This document shows positions 32,772 through 41,140 of a stretch of 64,000 bases of DNA, piece after piece; position 1 is the stretch's first letter, and each line of letters begins with the position of its first letter. This stretch comes from an uncultured Psychroserpens sp. (GTDB lineage Bacteria > Bacteroidota > Bacteroidia > Flavobacteriales > Flavobacteriaceae), in assembly GCF_947501425.1 (NCBI RefSeq), contig NZ_CANMVN010000005.1, positions 1 to 64,000 on the forward strand. The letters are read 5' to 3'. A program made the position numbers and the translations under genes. Below the pieces are notes generated by a model. The model did not search any database, was not told the origin of the DNA, and saw only the letters and a list, made by a program, of their open reading frames with translations.

Positions 32772-34037
32772 CTAGATTATGGTTCCTTTTGGAATAACTG
32801 CTCCTTTTTTTATCACTACAATGCCCTCTTTAATAAAGTAATTATCGGTTTCCAAATCTTTTAAATGAGGACCACCATTAATCCTGACATCATCACCAAT
32901 TCTACAGTTTTTATCAAGGATAACATTTTTAATAAAACAACGCTCTCCTATTCCCATAAACACTTTGATCTTTTGTTCTTCTACTTCCTCTAGTGATTCA
33001 TAAAAATCATTTCCCATCATATAACAATTAATCACAGTAGATTCATTTCCAATTCTTGATCTAATTCCAATAACAGAGCGTTCAATCTTAGCTGCATGGA
33101 TTAGGCATCCATCGGCAATTACTGTACGATCTAAAAGTGTACCAGAAATTTTTGACGTTGGTAATATTCTTGCATTAGTATAAATACGTCTGGTATTATC
33201 ATATAAATTAAATTGCGGAATATCGTCAGTTAGCCCAAGATTAGCCTCAAAAAACGAATCTATATTACCAATATCTGTCCAGTAGCCTTCATATTGATAA
33301 CTCAATGTTTTATGTTCTGTAATCGCCTGTGGAATGATTTCCTTTCCAAAGTCAACAGTATCAGGTACGTTCATCAGTTCAATTAATAAGTCTTTATTGA
33401 AAATATAAATTCCCATAGATGCCAGATAATGTCGTCCAGCTTTTTTCATCTCATCACTTACATTAGAGGACCAATCTGGTAATAAAGATGCATCAGGTTT
33501 TTCTATAAACGACTTGATAACACTATCATCGTCAGTTTTTAAGATACCAAATGAGGTAGCATCTTTCGCATCAACAGGTTGTGTAGCTATAGTAATTTTT
33601 GCACCACTATTTTCATGAGCTTTTATCATATCATTAAAATCCATTTGATACAATTGATCACCAGATAAGATTAATGCATAATCAAAATCATGCGCTAAAA
33701 AATGGTGCATGCTTTGTCTTACAGCATCAGCAGTACCCTGAAACCATTCACCACTGCTTATCGTTTGTTCAGCTGCTAAGACATCTACAAATGCAGAACT
33801 AAAAAAACTAAAATGATAGGTGTTTTTTATGTGTTTATTTAATGATGCTGAATTGAATTGCGTCAATACAAACATGCGTTTAATATCAGAATTGATGCAA
33901 TTTGAAATTGGAATATCAACCAATCTGTATTTTCCTGCAATAGGTACAGCAGGCTTTGATCTGTTTTCAGTAAGCGGATATAGTCTGGAACCTTGACCGC
34001 CTCCTAAAATTATAGATAAGACTTTATTATTTATCAT
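32772..34037 (-). CDS. glgC: Glucose-1-phosphate adenylyltransferase
   Basis: GlgC makes ADP-glucose from ATP and glucose-1-phosphate, the activated donor for glucan synthesis. The 421-residue protein shows the nucleotide-binding signature ILGGGQGSRLYPLTENRSKPAVP, the ALILSGDQLYQMDF block, FIEKPD, and the C-terminal left-handed beta-helix (CRIGDDVRINGG). Length and motifs match the family; the allosteric-site Arg/Lys pattern cannot be judged. It begins 3 bases after the upstream glycosyltransferase gene, forming a two-gene unit that supplies ADP-glucose and uses it. Confidence 0.97.
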   Translation of the reverse strand: MINNKVLSIILGGGQGSRLYPLTENRSKPAVPIAGKYRLVDIPISNCINSDIKRMFVLTQFNSASLNKHIKNTYHFSFFSSAFVDVLAAEQTISSGEWFQGTADAVRQSMHHFLAHDFDYALILSGDQLYQMDFNDMIKAHENSGAKITIATQPVDAKDATSFGILKTDDDSVIKSFIEKPDASLLPDWSSNVSDEMKKAGRHYLASMGIYIFNKDLLIELMNVPDTVDFGKEIIPQAITEHKTLSYQYEGYWTDIGNIDSFFEANLGLTDDIPQFNLYDNTRRIYTNARILPTSKISGTLLDRTVIADGCLIHAAKIERSVIGIRSRIGNESTVINCYMMGNDFYESLEEVEEQKIKVFMGIGERCFIKNVILDKNCRIGDDVRINGGPHLKDLETDNYFIKEGIVVIKKGAVIPKGTII

Positions 34038-34040
34038 GGG

Positions 34041-35246
34041 TTACGATTTTAAAGATTGATATAATTGATGAACTTGTTTAGCTATAGCAGACCAGTCAAA
34101 AACACGTTCTACGCGTTGACGTCCAGCTTTACCCATGGCTATTCTTTGTTCATCATTATTGATTAATTGATTTATAGCTTCAGCAAGATGTTTAGAAAAT
34201 CCTTCAGGATCTAAGGGTTCAAAAGGGGCTGTTTGTTGTTGCTCTACAGGTACTAATAGTCCCGTTTCGTTATGAACAACCACTTCCTTAATACCTCCTA
34301 CTGCACTAGCTACTACAGCAGTTTCACAAGCCATAGCTTCTAAGTTAATGATACCAAATGGTTCATAGATTGAAGGGCAACAAAAGACAGAAGCATGTGA
34401 GTACAATTCAATGACGTCTTTTTTAGGCAACATATCTGCAATCCAAGTTACATTTTTTCTGGTCGTAGTCACTTCAGCAATACGATCTTCCATTTCTTTT
34501 GCAATTTCGGGTGTATCTGGTGCACCAGCACAAAGCACTATTTGTGTGTTCTTGTCAATATGCTTTATAGCATTGACGAGATGAATAATGCCTTTTTGTC
34601 TGGTTATACGTCCAACAAAAAGTACGTAAGGTGTATTTGGATCAATATGAAATCGTTCTAGGGTATGTGTTGTATTAGTGACTTGATATTCATTGAGATT
34701 GATACCGTTATAAATGACTTTAATTTTAGATGGATCTACATCAAAATACTTAAGCACATCATCTTTAGTTTCTTCGGAAACAGCTATGACTGCATCAGCC
34801 ATTTCAATAGCTGTTTTTTCTATCCACGACGATGCCTCATAACCCTGACCTAACTGTTCCCGTTTCCATGGTCTTAATGGCTCTAGAGAATGTGTTGTAA
34901 TAACCAAAGGTATATCATAGCACAATTTAGCAACGATACCTGCAAAATGCGCATACCAGGTATGACAATGCACAACATCTGCATCTACAGGGTCAACATT
35001 CATATTAACACAGGTTCGTAAAGTTTGAAAAACGGCCTTTAATTTTTGATCAGCAGAATCAAAACCTGGATATTCATAATCAAATCCTTTAACTGTTAAA
35101 TTACCTGAGACACTGTTTTGATCGCCAAAACTTCTCACTTCGATTGATGTGATTTTTTCTAATTCAGATGCTAGATATTCAACATGAACTCCTGCTCCTC
35201 CATACACATATGGTGGAAATTCTCTTGTGCAAAAAAGTACTTTCAT
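34041..35246 (-). CDS. GT4 glycosyltransferase, GlgM/corynebacterial-type GlgA
   Basis: The 401-residue GT-B enzyme has the N-terminal glucan-synthase-like motif EFPPYVYGGAGVHVEYLA, VVHCHTWYAHFAGIVAKL in the acceptor domain, LFVGRITRQKGI and the donor-site E-x7-E block SIYEPFGIINLEAMAC. This is the Corynebacterium-type glycogen synthase family, whose actinobacterial member GlgM makes maltose-1-phosphate from ADP-glucose and glucose-1-phosphate. Next to glgC, glgE and maltokinase, the GlgM activity is the more likely one. It is first in the cluster. No consensus promoter is visible in the 155 bases before it. Confidence 0.9.
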   Translation of the reverse strand: MKVLFCTREFPPYVYGGAGVHVEYLASELEKITSIEVRSFGDQNSVSGNLTVKGFDYEYPGFDSADQKLKAVFQTLRTCVNMNVDPVDADVVHCHTWYAHFAGIVAKLCYDIPLVITTHSLEPLRPWKREQLGQGYEASSWIEKTAIEMADAVIAVSEETKDDVLKYFDVDPSKIKVIYNGINLNEYQVTNTTHTLERFHIDPNTPYVLFVGRITRQKGIIHLVNAIKHIDKNTQIVLCAGAPDTPEIAKEMEDRIAEVTTTRKNVTWIADMLPKKDVIELYSHASVFCCPSIYEPFGIINLEAMACETAVVASAVGGIKEVVVHNETGLLVPVEQQQTAPFEPLDPEGFSKHLAEAINQLINNDEQRIAMGKAGRQRVERVFDWSAIAKQVHQLYQSLKS

Positions 35247-35401
35247 TTAATAATTTAGACTTAAGCGGTTTTATATCATCTTGTTTATATCTCCTAAAAA
35301 TAATAATTTATAAATTAAGGATAATTTATGATAATCACTATTAAAAAAATGTAAGTTAATGTTTAATTTTACTACCAATAGATTGTTATGACATTTAAAT
35401 T

Positions 35402-35884
35402 ATGAAAAGAATAGTTATCGTTTTTATCCTCGGACTTTTATTTAGCTGTAATTCTTCAGCACAAAAAAATGACACTGAGACCAAAAAAGAGTTTCCAGTT
35501 ACCAAAACTGAAGCAGAATGGAAAGCACAACTAACCAGCGAACAATTTTACGTTTTACGAAAAGCTGGTACCGAACGTCCATTTTCGAGTCCGTTGAATA
35601 AAGAATACCGAAAAGGTATTTTTCATTGTGCTGCATGCAATACACCACTATTTAAAAGTGATCACAAATACGACTCTGGTACAGGTTGGCCAAGTTTTGA
35701 CAGAGAGATTGAAGGCAATGTAGAATATTCTACAGATTATGACTTAGGATATGCCAGAACTGAAGAGCATTGTGCTACTTGTGGTGGACACTTAGGTCAT
35801 GTGTTTGGTGATGGTCCAAGATCAACTACTGGAAAACGTCACTGCATCAATGGAGATGCTCTTAAGTTTGTTCCCGAAGAGTAA
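35402..35884 (+). CDS. msrB: Secreted peptide-methionine (R)-S-oxide reductase
   Basis: MsrB repairs methionine-R-sulfoxide. The 160-residue product starts with a lipoprotein-like signal (FILGLLFSC, Cys 16), so it acts in the periplasm or on the membrane. The zinc-binding Cys pairs CAAC and CATC and the catalytic Cys in KRHCINGDALKF are present, with SGTGWPSF and GGHLGHVF between. Length fits a stand-alone MsrB. It is divergent from the glucan cluster and ends in a long-stem terminator. Confidence 0.95.
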   Translation: MKRIVIVFILGLLFSCNSSAQKNDTETKKEFPVTKTEAEWKAQLTSEQFYVLRKAGTERPFSSPLNKEYRKGIFHCAACNTPLFKSDHKYDSGTGWPSFDREIEGNVEYSTDYDLGYARTEEHCATCGGHLGHVFGDGPRSTTGKRHCINGDALKFVPEE

Positions 35885-35905
35885 AATTTAAGTAAAGGAT
35901 ACACC

Positions 35906-35969
35906 AATAGCGATATAAAATCTAACTATGAGATCTCATGGTTTTGAAGATTTTGTATCGCTATTTTTA
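35906..35969 (+). terminator. msrB terminator with an 18-base stem
   Basis: AATAGCGATATAAAATCT (35906-35923) pairs with AGATTTTGTATCGCTATT (35948-35965) with one U-G pair and a 24-base loop, followed by T. It lies 22 bases after msrB and just before the next gene. Confidence 0.75.
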
Positions 35970-35988
35970 TGTCGCTAAATCAAACATA

Positions 35989-36543
35989 ATGAATACATCA
36001 TATCTATCTAGCATCATTAAACAATTTGAATATTACAAAAGTTTAGGTGATAAAACCATTGATCAATTTAGTATTGAAGAACTTAAACATGAATTTGAAA
36101 AAGACTCAAACTCAATCGCTATTATTGTTAAGCATATGGTTGGTAATATGCTTAGTCGCTGGACTAACTTCCTGACTGAGGATGGTGAAAAAGAATGGAG
36201 ACATCGCGATGGAGAATTTGAAGATACATTTCAGAATAAAAAAGCATTGATAGATTTATGGAATTCAGGATGGGATTGCTTATTCAATGCGATAAAACCA
36301 TTAACTCCAGAAGATCTTGAACGGATTATCTACATAAGAAATCAAGGTCATACAGTTACCGAAGCTATTAATCGTCAATTGGCACATTACGCCTATCATA
36401 CTGGGCAAATTGTATATCTGGGCAAACTTCTTAAAGGAGACGCTTGGGTTTCTTTATCAATTCCTAAAGGAAAATCAGCAAGTTATAACAAAGACAAATT
36501 CAGTAAAGAAAAAGGGAGAAGACATTTTACAGATGACCTTTAA
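35989..36543 (+). CDS. DUF1572 / DinB-like protein
   Basis: I start at ATG 35989 (184 residues), because an earlier in-frame ATG at 35938 falls inside the msrB terminator. The product is a helical-bundle protein (SSIIKQFEYYKSLGDKTIDQ, IAIIVKHMVGNMLSRW, AINRQLAHYAYHTGQIVYLGKLL). The His residues in VKHM, AHYAYHTGQ fit the DinB-superfamily metal site. DUF1572 proteins are thought to be metal-dependent transferases or thiol-related enzymes with unknown substrates. It is cytoplasmic. It is followed 56 bases later by lpdA. Confidence 0.88.
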   Translation: MNTSYLSSIIKQFEYYKSLGDKTIDQFSIEELKHEFEKDSNSIAIIVKHMVGNMLSRWTNFLTEDGEKEWRHRDGEFEDTFQNKKALIDLWNSGWDCLFNAIKPLTPEDLERIIYIRNQGHTVTEAINRQLAHYAYHTGQIVYLGKLLKGDAWVSLSIPKGKSASYNKDKFSKEKGRRHFTDDL

Positions 36544-36599
36544 TATTACGATTTGGTTTTGTAACTTCGTAACCTTAAAAATCAGACAAAAATAGACTC

Positions 36600-37976
36600 A
36601 TGAGTAAATATGATATTATAGTACTTGGTAGTGGTCCTGGAGGCTACGTAACTGCAATTAGAGCTTCTCAATTAGGCTTTAAAACTGCTATTGTAGAAAA
36701 AGAAAGCTTAGGCGGTGTTTGCCTTAATTGGGGTTGTATTCCTACTAAAGCTTTGCTTAAATCTGCTCAAGTTTTTGAATATTTAAAGCATGCAGAAGAT
36801 TACGGATTAAAGGTAAAAGATGCCGATCATGATTTTGATGCTGTTGTAAAACGTAGTCGTGGTGTTGCCGATGGTATGAGTAAAGGTGTTCAATTTTTAA
36901 TGAAGAAGAACAAAATTGATGTGATTGAAGGCTACGGAACATTGAAAACTGGTAAAAAAGTTGAAGTAGATGGAAAAGACTATAGTGCTGACCACATTAT
37001 CATTGCTACAGGAGCACGTTCACGAGAGTTACCAAGCCTTCCTCAGGATGGTAAAAAAGTGATTGGTTACCGAGAAGCTATGACATTAGATAAACAACCT
37101 AAGAAAATGATTGTGGTTGGTTCTGGTGCTATTGGTGTGGAGTTTGCTTATTTCTACAACTCTATGGGAACTGAAGTGACTATTGTTGAATACCTACCAA
37201 ATATTGTCCCAGTTGAGGATGAAGAGGTGTCAAAACAATTGGAACGCTCATTTAAGAAAAGTGGCATCAAGGTTATGACCTCTTCGGAAGTGACTAAAGT
37301 AGATACTTCTGGAACAGGTGTTAAAGCTACGGTAAAGACCAAAAAAGGTGAAGAGGTACTTGAAGCTGATTTGGTGTTATCTGCTGTAGGAATTAAATCA
37401 AATATTGAAAATATAGGGTTAGAAGATGTAGGTATTGCTGTAGATAGAGATAAAATTTTAGTCAATGATTACTACCAAACTAATATCCCTGGATATTATG
37501 CTATTGGTGATGTAACACCTGGACAAGCATTGGCTCACGTTGCTTCTGCTGAAGGTATCCTTTGTGTAGAAAAAATAGCTGGCCATCATGTTGAGGCTTT
37601 AGACTACGGAAATGTACCAGGTTGTACCTATTGTTCTCCAGAAATTGCAAGTGTAGGTCTAACAGAAAAGCAAGCCAAAGAGCAAGGTATTGATATCAAA
37701 GTTGGAAAATTCCCATTTTCTGCTTCTGGAAAGGCAAGCGCAGGAGGAAATAAAGACGGATTTGTAAAAGTTATTTTTGATGCTAAATACGGTGAATGGT
37801 TAGGCTGCCACATGATTGGTGCTGGTGTAACAGATATGATTGCAGAAGCTGTATTGGGTAGAAAATTAGAAACTACAGGTCATGAAGTTTTGAAAGCTAT
37901 TCATCCACACCCAACAATGAGTGAAGCTGTTATGGAAGCTGTAGCAGATGCTTATGATGAAGTGATACACTTATAA
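36600..37976 (+). CDS. lpdA: Dihydrolipoyl dehydrogenase
   Basis: E3 of the 2-oxoacid dehydrogenase complexes reoxidises dihydrolipoamide with NAD+. The 458 residues contain the FAD-binding GSGPGGYVTAIRASQLG, the redox-active pair GGVCLNWGCIPTKALL, the NAD-binding GSGAIGVEFAYF, YAIGDVTPGQALAHVASAEG and the C-terminal His-Glu active-site block AIHPHPTMSEAVMEA. It is not next to other E1/E2 genes, so it probably serves several complexes. It ends in a strong terminator. Confidence 0.97.
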   Translation: MSKYDIIVLGSGPGGYVTAIRASQLGFKTAIVEKESLGGVCLNWGCIPTKALLKSAQVFEYLKHAEDYGLKVKDADHDFDAVVKRSRGVADGMSKGVQFLMKKNKIDVIEGYGTLKTGKKVEVDGKDYSADHIIIATGARSRELPSLPQDGKKVIGYREAMTLDKQPKKMIVVGSGAIGVEFAYFYNSMGTEVTIVEYLPNIVPVEDEEVSKQLERSFKKSGIKVMTSSEVTKVDTSGTGVKATVKTKKGEEVLEADLVLSAVGIKSNIENIGLEDVGIAVDRDKILVNDYYQTNIPGYYAIGDVTPGQALAHVASAEGILCVEKIAGHHVEALDYGNVPGCTYCSPEIASVGLTEKQAKEQGIDIKVGKFPFSASGKASAGGNKDGFVKVIFDAKYGEWLGCHMIGAGVTDMIAEAVLGRKLETTGHEVLKAIHPHPTMSEAVMEAVADAYDEVIHL

Positions 37977-37993
37977 TAACAAACATATAAATT

Positions 37994-38029
37994 AAAAAAA
38001 GCGATTCATTTCTGAATCGCTTTTTTTTT
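37994..38029. terminator. Bidirectional terminator, lpdA / barrel gene
   Basis: AAAAAAAGCGATTCA / TGAATCGCTTTTTTT with a 4-base loop, strong on both strands. It overlaps the stop codon of the minus-strand gene by two bases. Confidence 0.92.
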
Positions 38030-38513
38030 ATAATCGATATCCTAATCCGAAGAATAAACCATTAGGAGAAATTTCTTCAAAACCTAAGGTGTATTTTATG
38101 TGCACATCTAGATCATCAGTAATATTATAGGCCATACTTACATCGCCTCTCACTTTAAATTTATTAGTAAAAAAATCAAAGAAATAGTTTAAACTCGGAC
38201 CAAGAAGAATATCCAAATTATGAGCTACTTCATATTTAGCATATAATGGTGCATTTAAAAATTTAAAATCTCCAAGCCCAATATATAGCAACTCTGGCTG
38301 AAATGAGAAAGACTCACTCACATAAAAATCGGCAAAAACACCTCCATAGTAACCTACTTCAGTTTCGGTATTGGGACCAAAATTGGCTTCATTAACCTGA
38401 AAAAAGGTGATATTGAGTCCGCCCTTTACTCCAAAATCAACATGAGATTGAGCATTAGTGTTAAAACTTATGAATGCACTTATTAGAACAGTTAGCAAAT
38501 AATGTTTCATCAT
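38028..38513 (-). CDS. Outer membrane beta-barrel protein (PorT/OMP_b-brl-like)
   Basis: The 161-residue product has a signal peptide (LTVLISAFISFNTNAQ) and eight or so amphipathic strands: VDFGVKGGLNITFF, YYGGVFADFYVSES, FQPELLYIGLG, DILLGPSLNYFFDF, DVHIKYTLGFEE, ending GLFFGLGYRL with a C-terminal Leu. This is the small barrel family that is widespread in Bacteroidota. It is one of four such genes between lpdA and xerD, but the least similar of the four. Function unknown; structural or transport roles are possible. Confidence 0.88.
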   Translation of the reverse strand: MMKHYLLTVLISAFISFNTNAQSHVDFGVKGGLNITFFQVNEANFGPNTETEVGYYGGVFADFYVSESFSFQPELLYIGLGDFKFLNAPLYAKYEVAHNLDILLGPSLNYFFDFFTNKFKVRGDVSMAYNITDDLDVHIKYTLGFEEISPNGLFFGLGYRL

Positions 38514-38554
38514 TAGAACTATTTTTAGATAAATGGTTACTATTTACAAGTAAT

Positions 38555-38974
38555 TCAATCTAAGAAACTCTGGATAGCCAACTCATAACTCTTGAGACCA
38601 AAACCCAGAATAACACCTTGAGCATTAGGAGAAATATAAGATTGATGTCTAAACGCTTCTCTGGAGAAGGTGTTAGAAATATGAACCTCAATAACAGGTG
38701 TTTCAACAGCTTTAACAACATCTCCTATTCCAATAGAGCTATGCGTATAAGCTGCTGCATTGAGAATAATCCCATCATAACTGTAACCTACATCTTGAAT
38801 TTTATCAATGAGTTCTCCTTCTATATTAGATTGATATTGTTCTAACGTGATATTGGGATACTTATTGACCATAGCATCAAAAAAATCCTCAAAGGATTGA
38901 TTTCCGTAGATATTAGTCTCTCGTTTACCTAATAAATTGATATTAGGACCATTGATAATAATGAGTTTTTTCAT
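38555..38974 (-). CDS. aroQ: 3-dehydroquinate dehydratase, type II
   Basis: AroQ removes water from 3-dehydroquinate in the shikimate pathway. The 139-residue protein matches the dodecameric type II family: IINGPNINLLGKRE (N-terminal active-site loop), the Tyr in TNIYGNQSFEDFF, LEQYQSNIEGELIDKIQ, ILNAAAYTHSSIGIGDV and VEVHISNTFSREAFRHQSY. aroQ and xerD are neighbours in many flavobacteria; here three barrel genes lie between them. A TATGTTTG -7-like element lies at 38995-39002. Confidence 0.97.
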   Translation of the reverse strand: MKKLIIINGPNINLLGKRETNIYGNQSFEDFFDAMVNKYPNITLEQYQSNIEGELIDKIQDVGYSYDGIILNAAAYTHSSIGIGDVVKAVETPVIEVHISNTFSREAFRHQSYISPNAQGVILGFGLKSYELAIQSFLD

Positions 38975-39001
38975 AGAGTAAAGATATTAAATTTCAAACA
39001 T

Positions 39002-39027
39002 AAAAAAACCGAAGCAAAGCTTCGGTT
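39002..39027 (-). terminator. Terminator, barrel gene 39052-39651
   Basis: AACCGAAGC / GCTTCGGTT, 3-base loop, then seven T on the minus strand. Confidence 0.9.
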
Positions 39028-39051
39028 CTAATATCAAATTGTATAATGTGC

Positions 39052-39651
39052 TTATAAATTAAATATTACGCCTACATTAAATGAACTTCTAGAGTTTCTG
39101 ATATCGTAAGGTAAAGCATCAGTATCATCAAGATTGGTAAATCCACCATACCCTTGATAATCAATATACATTTGTGTGTTCTCATCAATATTGAATTTGT
39201 ATCCAATACCAATAGTTAGACCAATATCTGTACTAGGAACGAAATCTTTAAGATCAAATTCTTGTCCATCAGTTAATTCTGCATTGGCACTTGCTAAAAA
39301 CGAAACTGCAGGTCCGAAATTTAAATACCAGTTTCTTTTAGAACCAAAATGCCAGTTTGCATTTAACGGTAATGTGATATAGTTCAACTTATCTATGTTT
39401 CCAAAACTATCTTCAGCTCCCATAGCGTCGTAGATCAATCCAGATCTAAAACTCCAACGATCACTAAAATAATATTCAGCAACAACACCACCAGCTATTG
39501 AGGTTCTTGTGTTAAAATCAGCATCAGATGCATAAGATGATATATTAACTCCAATTTGTGGTGCTAAGGTAAAATCACCTTTGTCAGATTGTGCATTAGT
39601 CGTAGTCATTCCAAAAATTGCAGCAACAGCAATTAAAAGTACTTTTTTCAT
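39052..39651 (-). CDS. Outer membrane beta-barrel protein
   Basis: The 199-residue product has the signal MKKVLLIAVAAIFGMTTTNAQ and a barrel of short strands: FTLAPQIGVNISSYAS, AGGVVAEYYFSDRWSFRSG, YITLPLNANWHFGSK, WYLNFGPAVSFLAS, IGLTIGIGYKFNI, and a C-terminal FNVGVIFNL. It fits the PorT/OmpX-like outer membrane barrel family. It is flanked by two terminators, so it is a single-gene unit. Its signal peptide resembles those of the next two barrel genes, which suggests a common origin. Confidence 0.9.
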   Translation of the reverse strand: MKKVLLIAVAAIFGMTTTNAQSDKGDFTLAPQIGVNISSYASDADFNTRTSIAGGVVAEYYFSDRWSFRSGLIYDAMGAEDSFGNIDKLNYITLPLNANWHFGSKRNWYLNFGPAVSFLASANAELTDGQEFDLKDFVPSTDIGLTIGIGYKFNIDENTQMYIDYQGYGGFTNLDDTDALPYDIRNSRSSFNVGVIFNL

Positions 39652-39735
39652 AATAGGTTTAGTTTAAAGTTAAGGAAACGAAACTAAGACTTTACTTACA
39701 AATAATTGTGTAAAAAATCGTAAATTAACAATGAA

Positions 39736-39770
39736 TAAAAAAAGGCCAAAGCTTATTGCTTTGACCTTTT
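39736..39770 (-). terminator. Terminator, barrel gene 39790-40377
   Basis: AAAGGTCAAAGC / GCTTTGGCCTTT on the minus strand (one U-G pair), 5-base loop, T run. The wobble pair would be a mismatch on the plus strand, which fixes the orientation. Confidence 0.85.
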
Positions 39771-39789
39771 ATATATTGTTAGGATTGTA

Positions 39790-40377
39790 TTAGAATTTGT
39801 AAACAACACCAAAGTTGATATCAGATAAATCTAAGTTTAATCCGAAAGTGTTTGTTGCTTCTGCTCCATCGAAATCTGGTTTAGCACTTGTATAAGATAA
39901 TGCTCCAACAGAAGCTCTTAAAGCGAAACAATCAGATACGAAATAGTTAAGTCCTGGCGATACAGCAACTCCAAAAGAATTAACTTTAGACTCTTCTCCA
40001 CCGTTTGGCTCAAATTTAGAACTTGCGTAAGCAACTCCAGCACCTACTGTAAATGAAAACTGGCTTGAAGGTGTAAAAAAGTATGTAGCACCTAAACCAG
40101 CACCAAATGTAGACGTTTTATCTTCGTCAAAATCTTCTCCAGATCCAACTAATAAGTTTGCTTCTAAAGCAATGTTGTCACTGATAAAGTATCCAACAGC
40201 TGGAGAAAATGTAAATTCGTTAGATTTTACATCAGCAACTTTTGTGTTACTAAATCCAACAGTACCAGAAACATAAACATCATCTTTAGCAAAACCACCA
40301 GTTGTGTTTTCATCTTGTGCATTTACATTTGTAAATCCGAATACTGCAACTGCAGCCATAAGTAATAATTTTTTCAT
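39790..40377 (-). CDS. Outer membrane beta-barrel protein
   Basis: This 195-residue product begins MKKLLLMAAVAVFGFTNVNAQ and continues with DVYVSGTVGFSNTKV, FSPAVGYFISDNIALEAN, FGAGLGATYFFTPSSQFSF, VGAGVAYASSKF and a C-terminal INFGVVYKF. The layout is an OmpX/OmpW-like eight-stranded barrel. The gene has a consensus promoter at 40424-40454, with a palindrome and a TTTCATCGA motif just upstream of it. It is therefore the best candidate in the window for a regulated barrel gene. Confidence 0.9.
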   Translation of the reverse strand: MKKLLLMAAVAVFGFTNVNAQDENTTGGFAKDDVYVSGTVGFSNTKVADVKSNEFTFSPAVGYFISDNIALEANLLVGSGEDFDEDKTSTFGAGLGATYFFTPSSQFSFTVGAGVAYASSKFEPNGGEESKVNSFGVAVSPGLNYFVSDCFALRASVGALSYTSAKPDFDGAEATNTFGLNLDLSDINFGVVYKF

Positions 40378-40423
40378 AATAATTAAGTTTAAATAATTTG
40401 GTTTTAAATTTTAAATTGGTCGG

Positions 40424-40454
40424 CAAATATATATGTTGCTATGATATGAAACAA
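40424..40454 (-). promoter_or_regulatory. Bacteroidota-type promoter of the barrel gene at 39790
   Basis: On the minus strand: TTG (40452-40454), 20 bases, TATATTTG (40424-40431). It matches TTG-N19/20-TAnnTTTG and lies 47 bases before the start codon. Confidence 0.78.
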
Positions 40455-40460
40455 GAAAAA

Positions 40461-40494
40461 ACGCATAAATTTATGCGTTTCATCGATAAAATTA
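40461..40494. promoter_or_regulatory. Palindrome plus TTTCATCGA motif upstream of the -33 element
   Basis: ACGCATAAATTTATGCGT (40461-40478) is a perfect 18-base palindrome, and it runs directly into TTCATCGATAAAAT. The block ATGCGTTTCATCGATAAAAT is nearly the same as ATGCATTTCATCGAAAAAT at 5115-5133. It sits just upstream of the -33 element, where activators usually bind. Confidence 0.55.
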
Positions 40495-40518
40495 CAACTT
40501 TCAGCGATATATAAGTAT

Positions 40519-40550
40519 AAAAAAAGGAAGTCTTTTGACTTCCTTTTTTT
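40519..40550 (-). terminator. Terminator, barrel gene 40565-41140
   Basis: A 14-base perfect stem AAAAAAAGGAAGTC / GACTTCCTTTTTTT with a 4-base loop. It works on either strand. Confidence 0.92.
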
Positions 40551-40564
40551 ACTATAATTATCTC

Positions 40565-41140
40565 TTAGTTAAAGAAATATCCAACAGAAATTTGGAATAC
40601 ATTGTTTTGATTTTTGAAGTTATCAGATCCTTCAAAATCATTAATGTTTGATAAACCTAAGTTATAACGAGCTGCAAAGTTTAATCCGCTCTCTAGTCTA
40701 TAGCTAGCTCCTAAACCTACACCAAAATCGATACCACTAACTTCGTCTTTAACATCTACTTCATCAGTACCATCGTCTAATTTTGCAGAAGCAAGAATTC
40801 CCACTTGAGGACCAGCTTCGATTGCAAAACCGTCAGCTACCATATACTTAGCCATTACAGGAATGCTAATGTAGTCTAACTTAATCTCTCCATCTCCTTG
40901 ATCAGCTTTAGCTCCTTGAGCAGAGTATAATAATTCTGGCTGAACAGCAAATTTATCAGAAATTCCAATTTCAGCAACTGCTCCAATATGGAAAGCGGTT
41001 CTTGATTTAAGGTCACTTACGTCATCTCCACCAATAGAAGCTAAGTTTAAACCAGCTTTAGCTCCAAATTTTACTTCTTGAGCATTCATGGTAGTAAATC
41101 CGAAAACTGCAACAGCAGCTAATAACATTAATTTTTTCAT
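40565..41140 (-). CDS. Outer membrane beta-barrel protein (PorT-like)
   Basis: The 191-residue product starts MKKLMLLAAVAVFGFTTMNAQ, almost the same signal as the gene at 39790, then VKFGAKAGLNLASIGG, FHIGAVAEIGISDKFAVQPE, YISIPVMAKYMVADGFAIEAGPQ, FGVGLGASYRLESGLNFAAR and ends FQISVGYFFN. This is the classic PorT/OMP_b-brl_2 layout. The shared signal with a different barrel suggests duplication followed by fast divergence of the barrel. It is divergent from xerD. Confidence 0.92.
   Translation of the reverse strand: MKKLMLLAAVAVFGFTTMNAQEVKFGAKAGLNLASIGGDDVSDLKSRTAFHIGAVAEIGISDKFAVQPELLYSAQGAKADQGDGEIKLDYISIPVMAKYMVADGFAIEAGPQVGILASAKLDDGTDEVDVKDEVSGIDFGVGLGASYRLESGLNFAARYNLGLSNINDFEGSDNFKNQNNVFQISVGYFFN

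Noticed and set aside
36757-37813. Several antisense frames within lpdA
   Set aside because: They mirror the codon pattern of lpdA, which is intact and full length.
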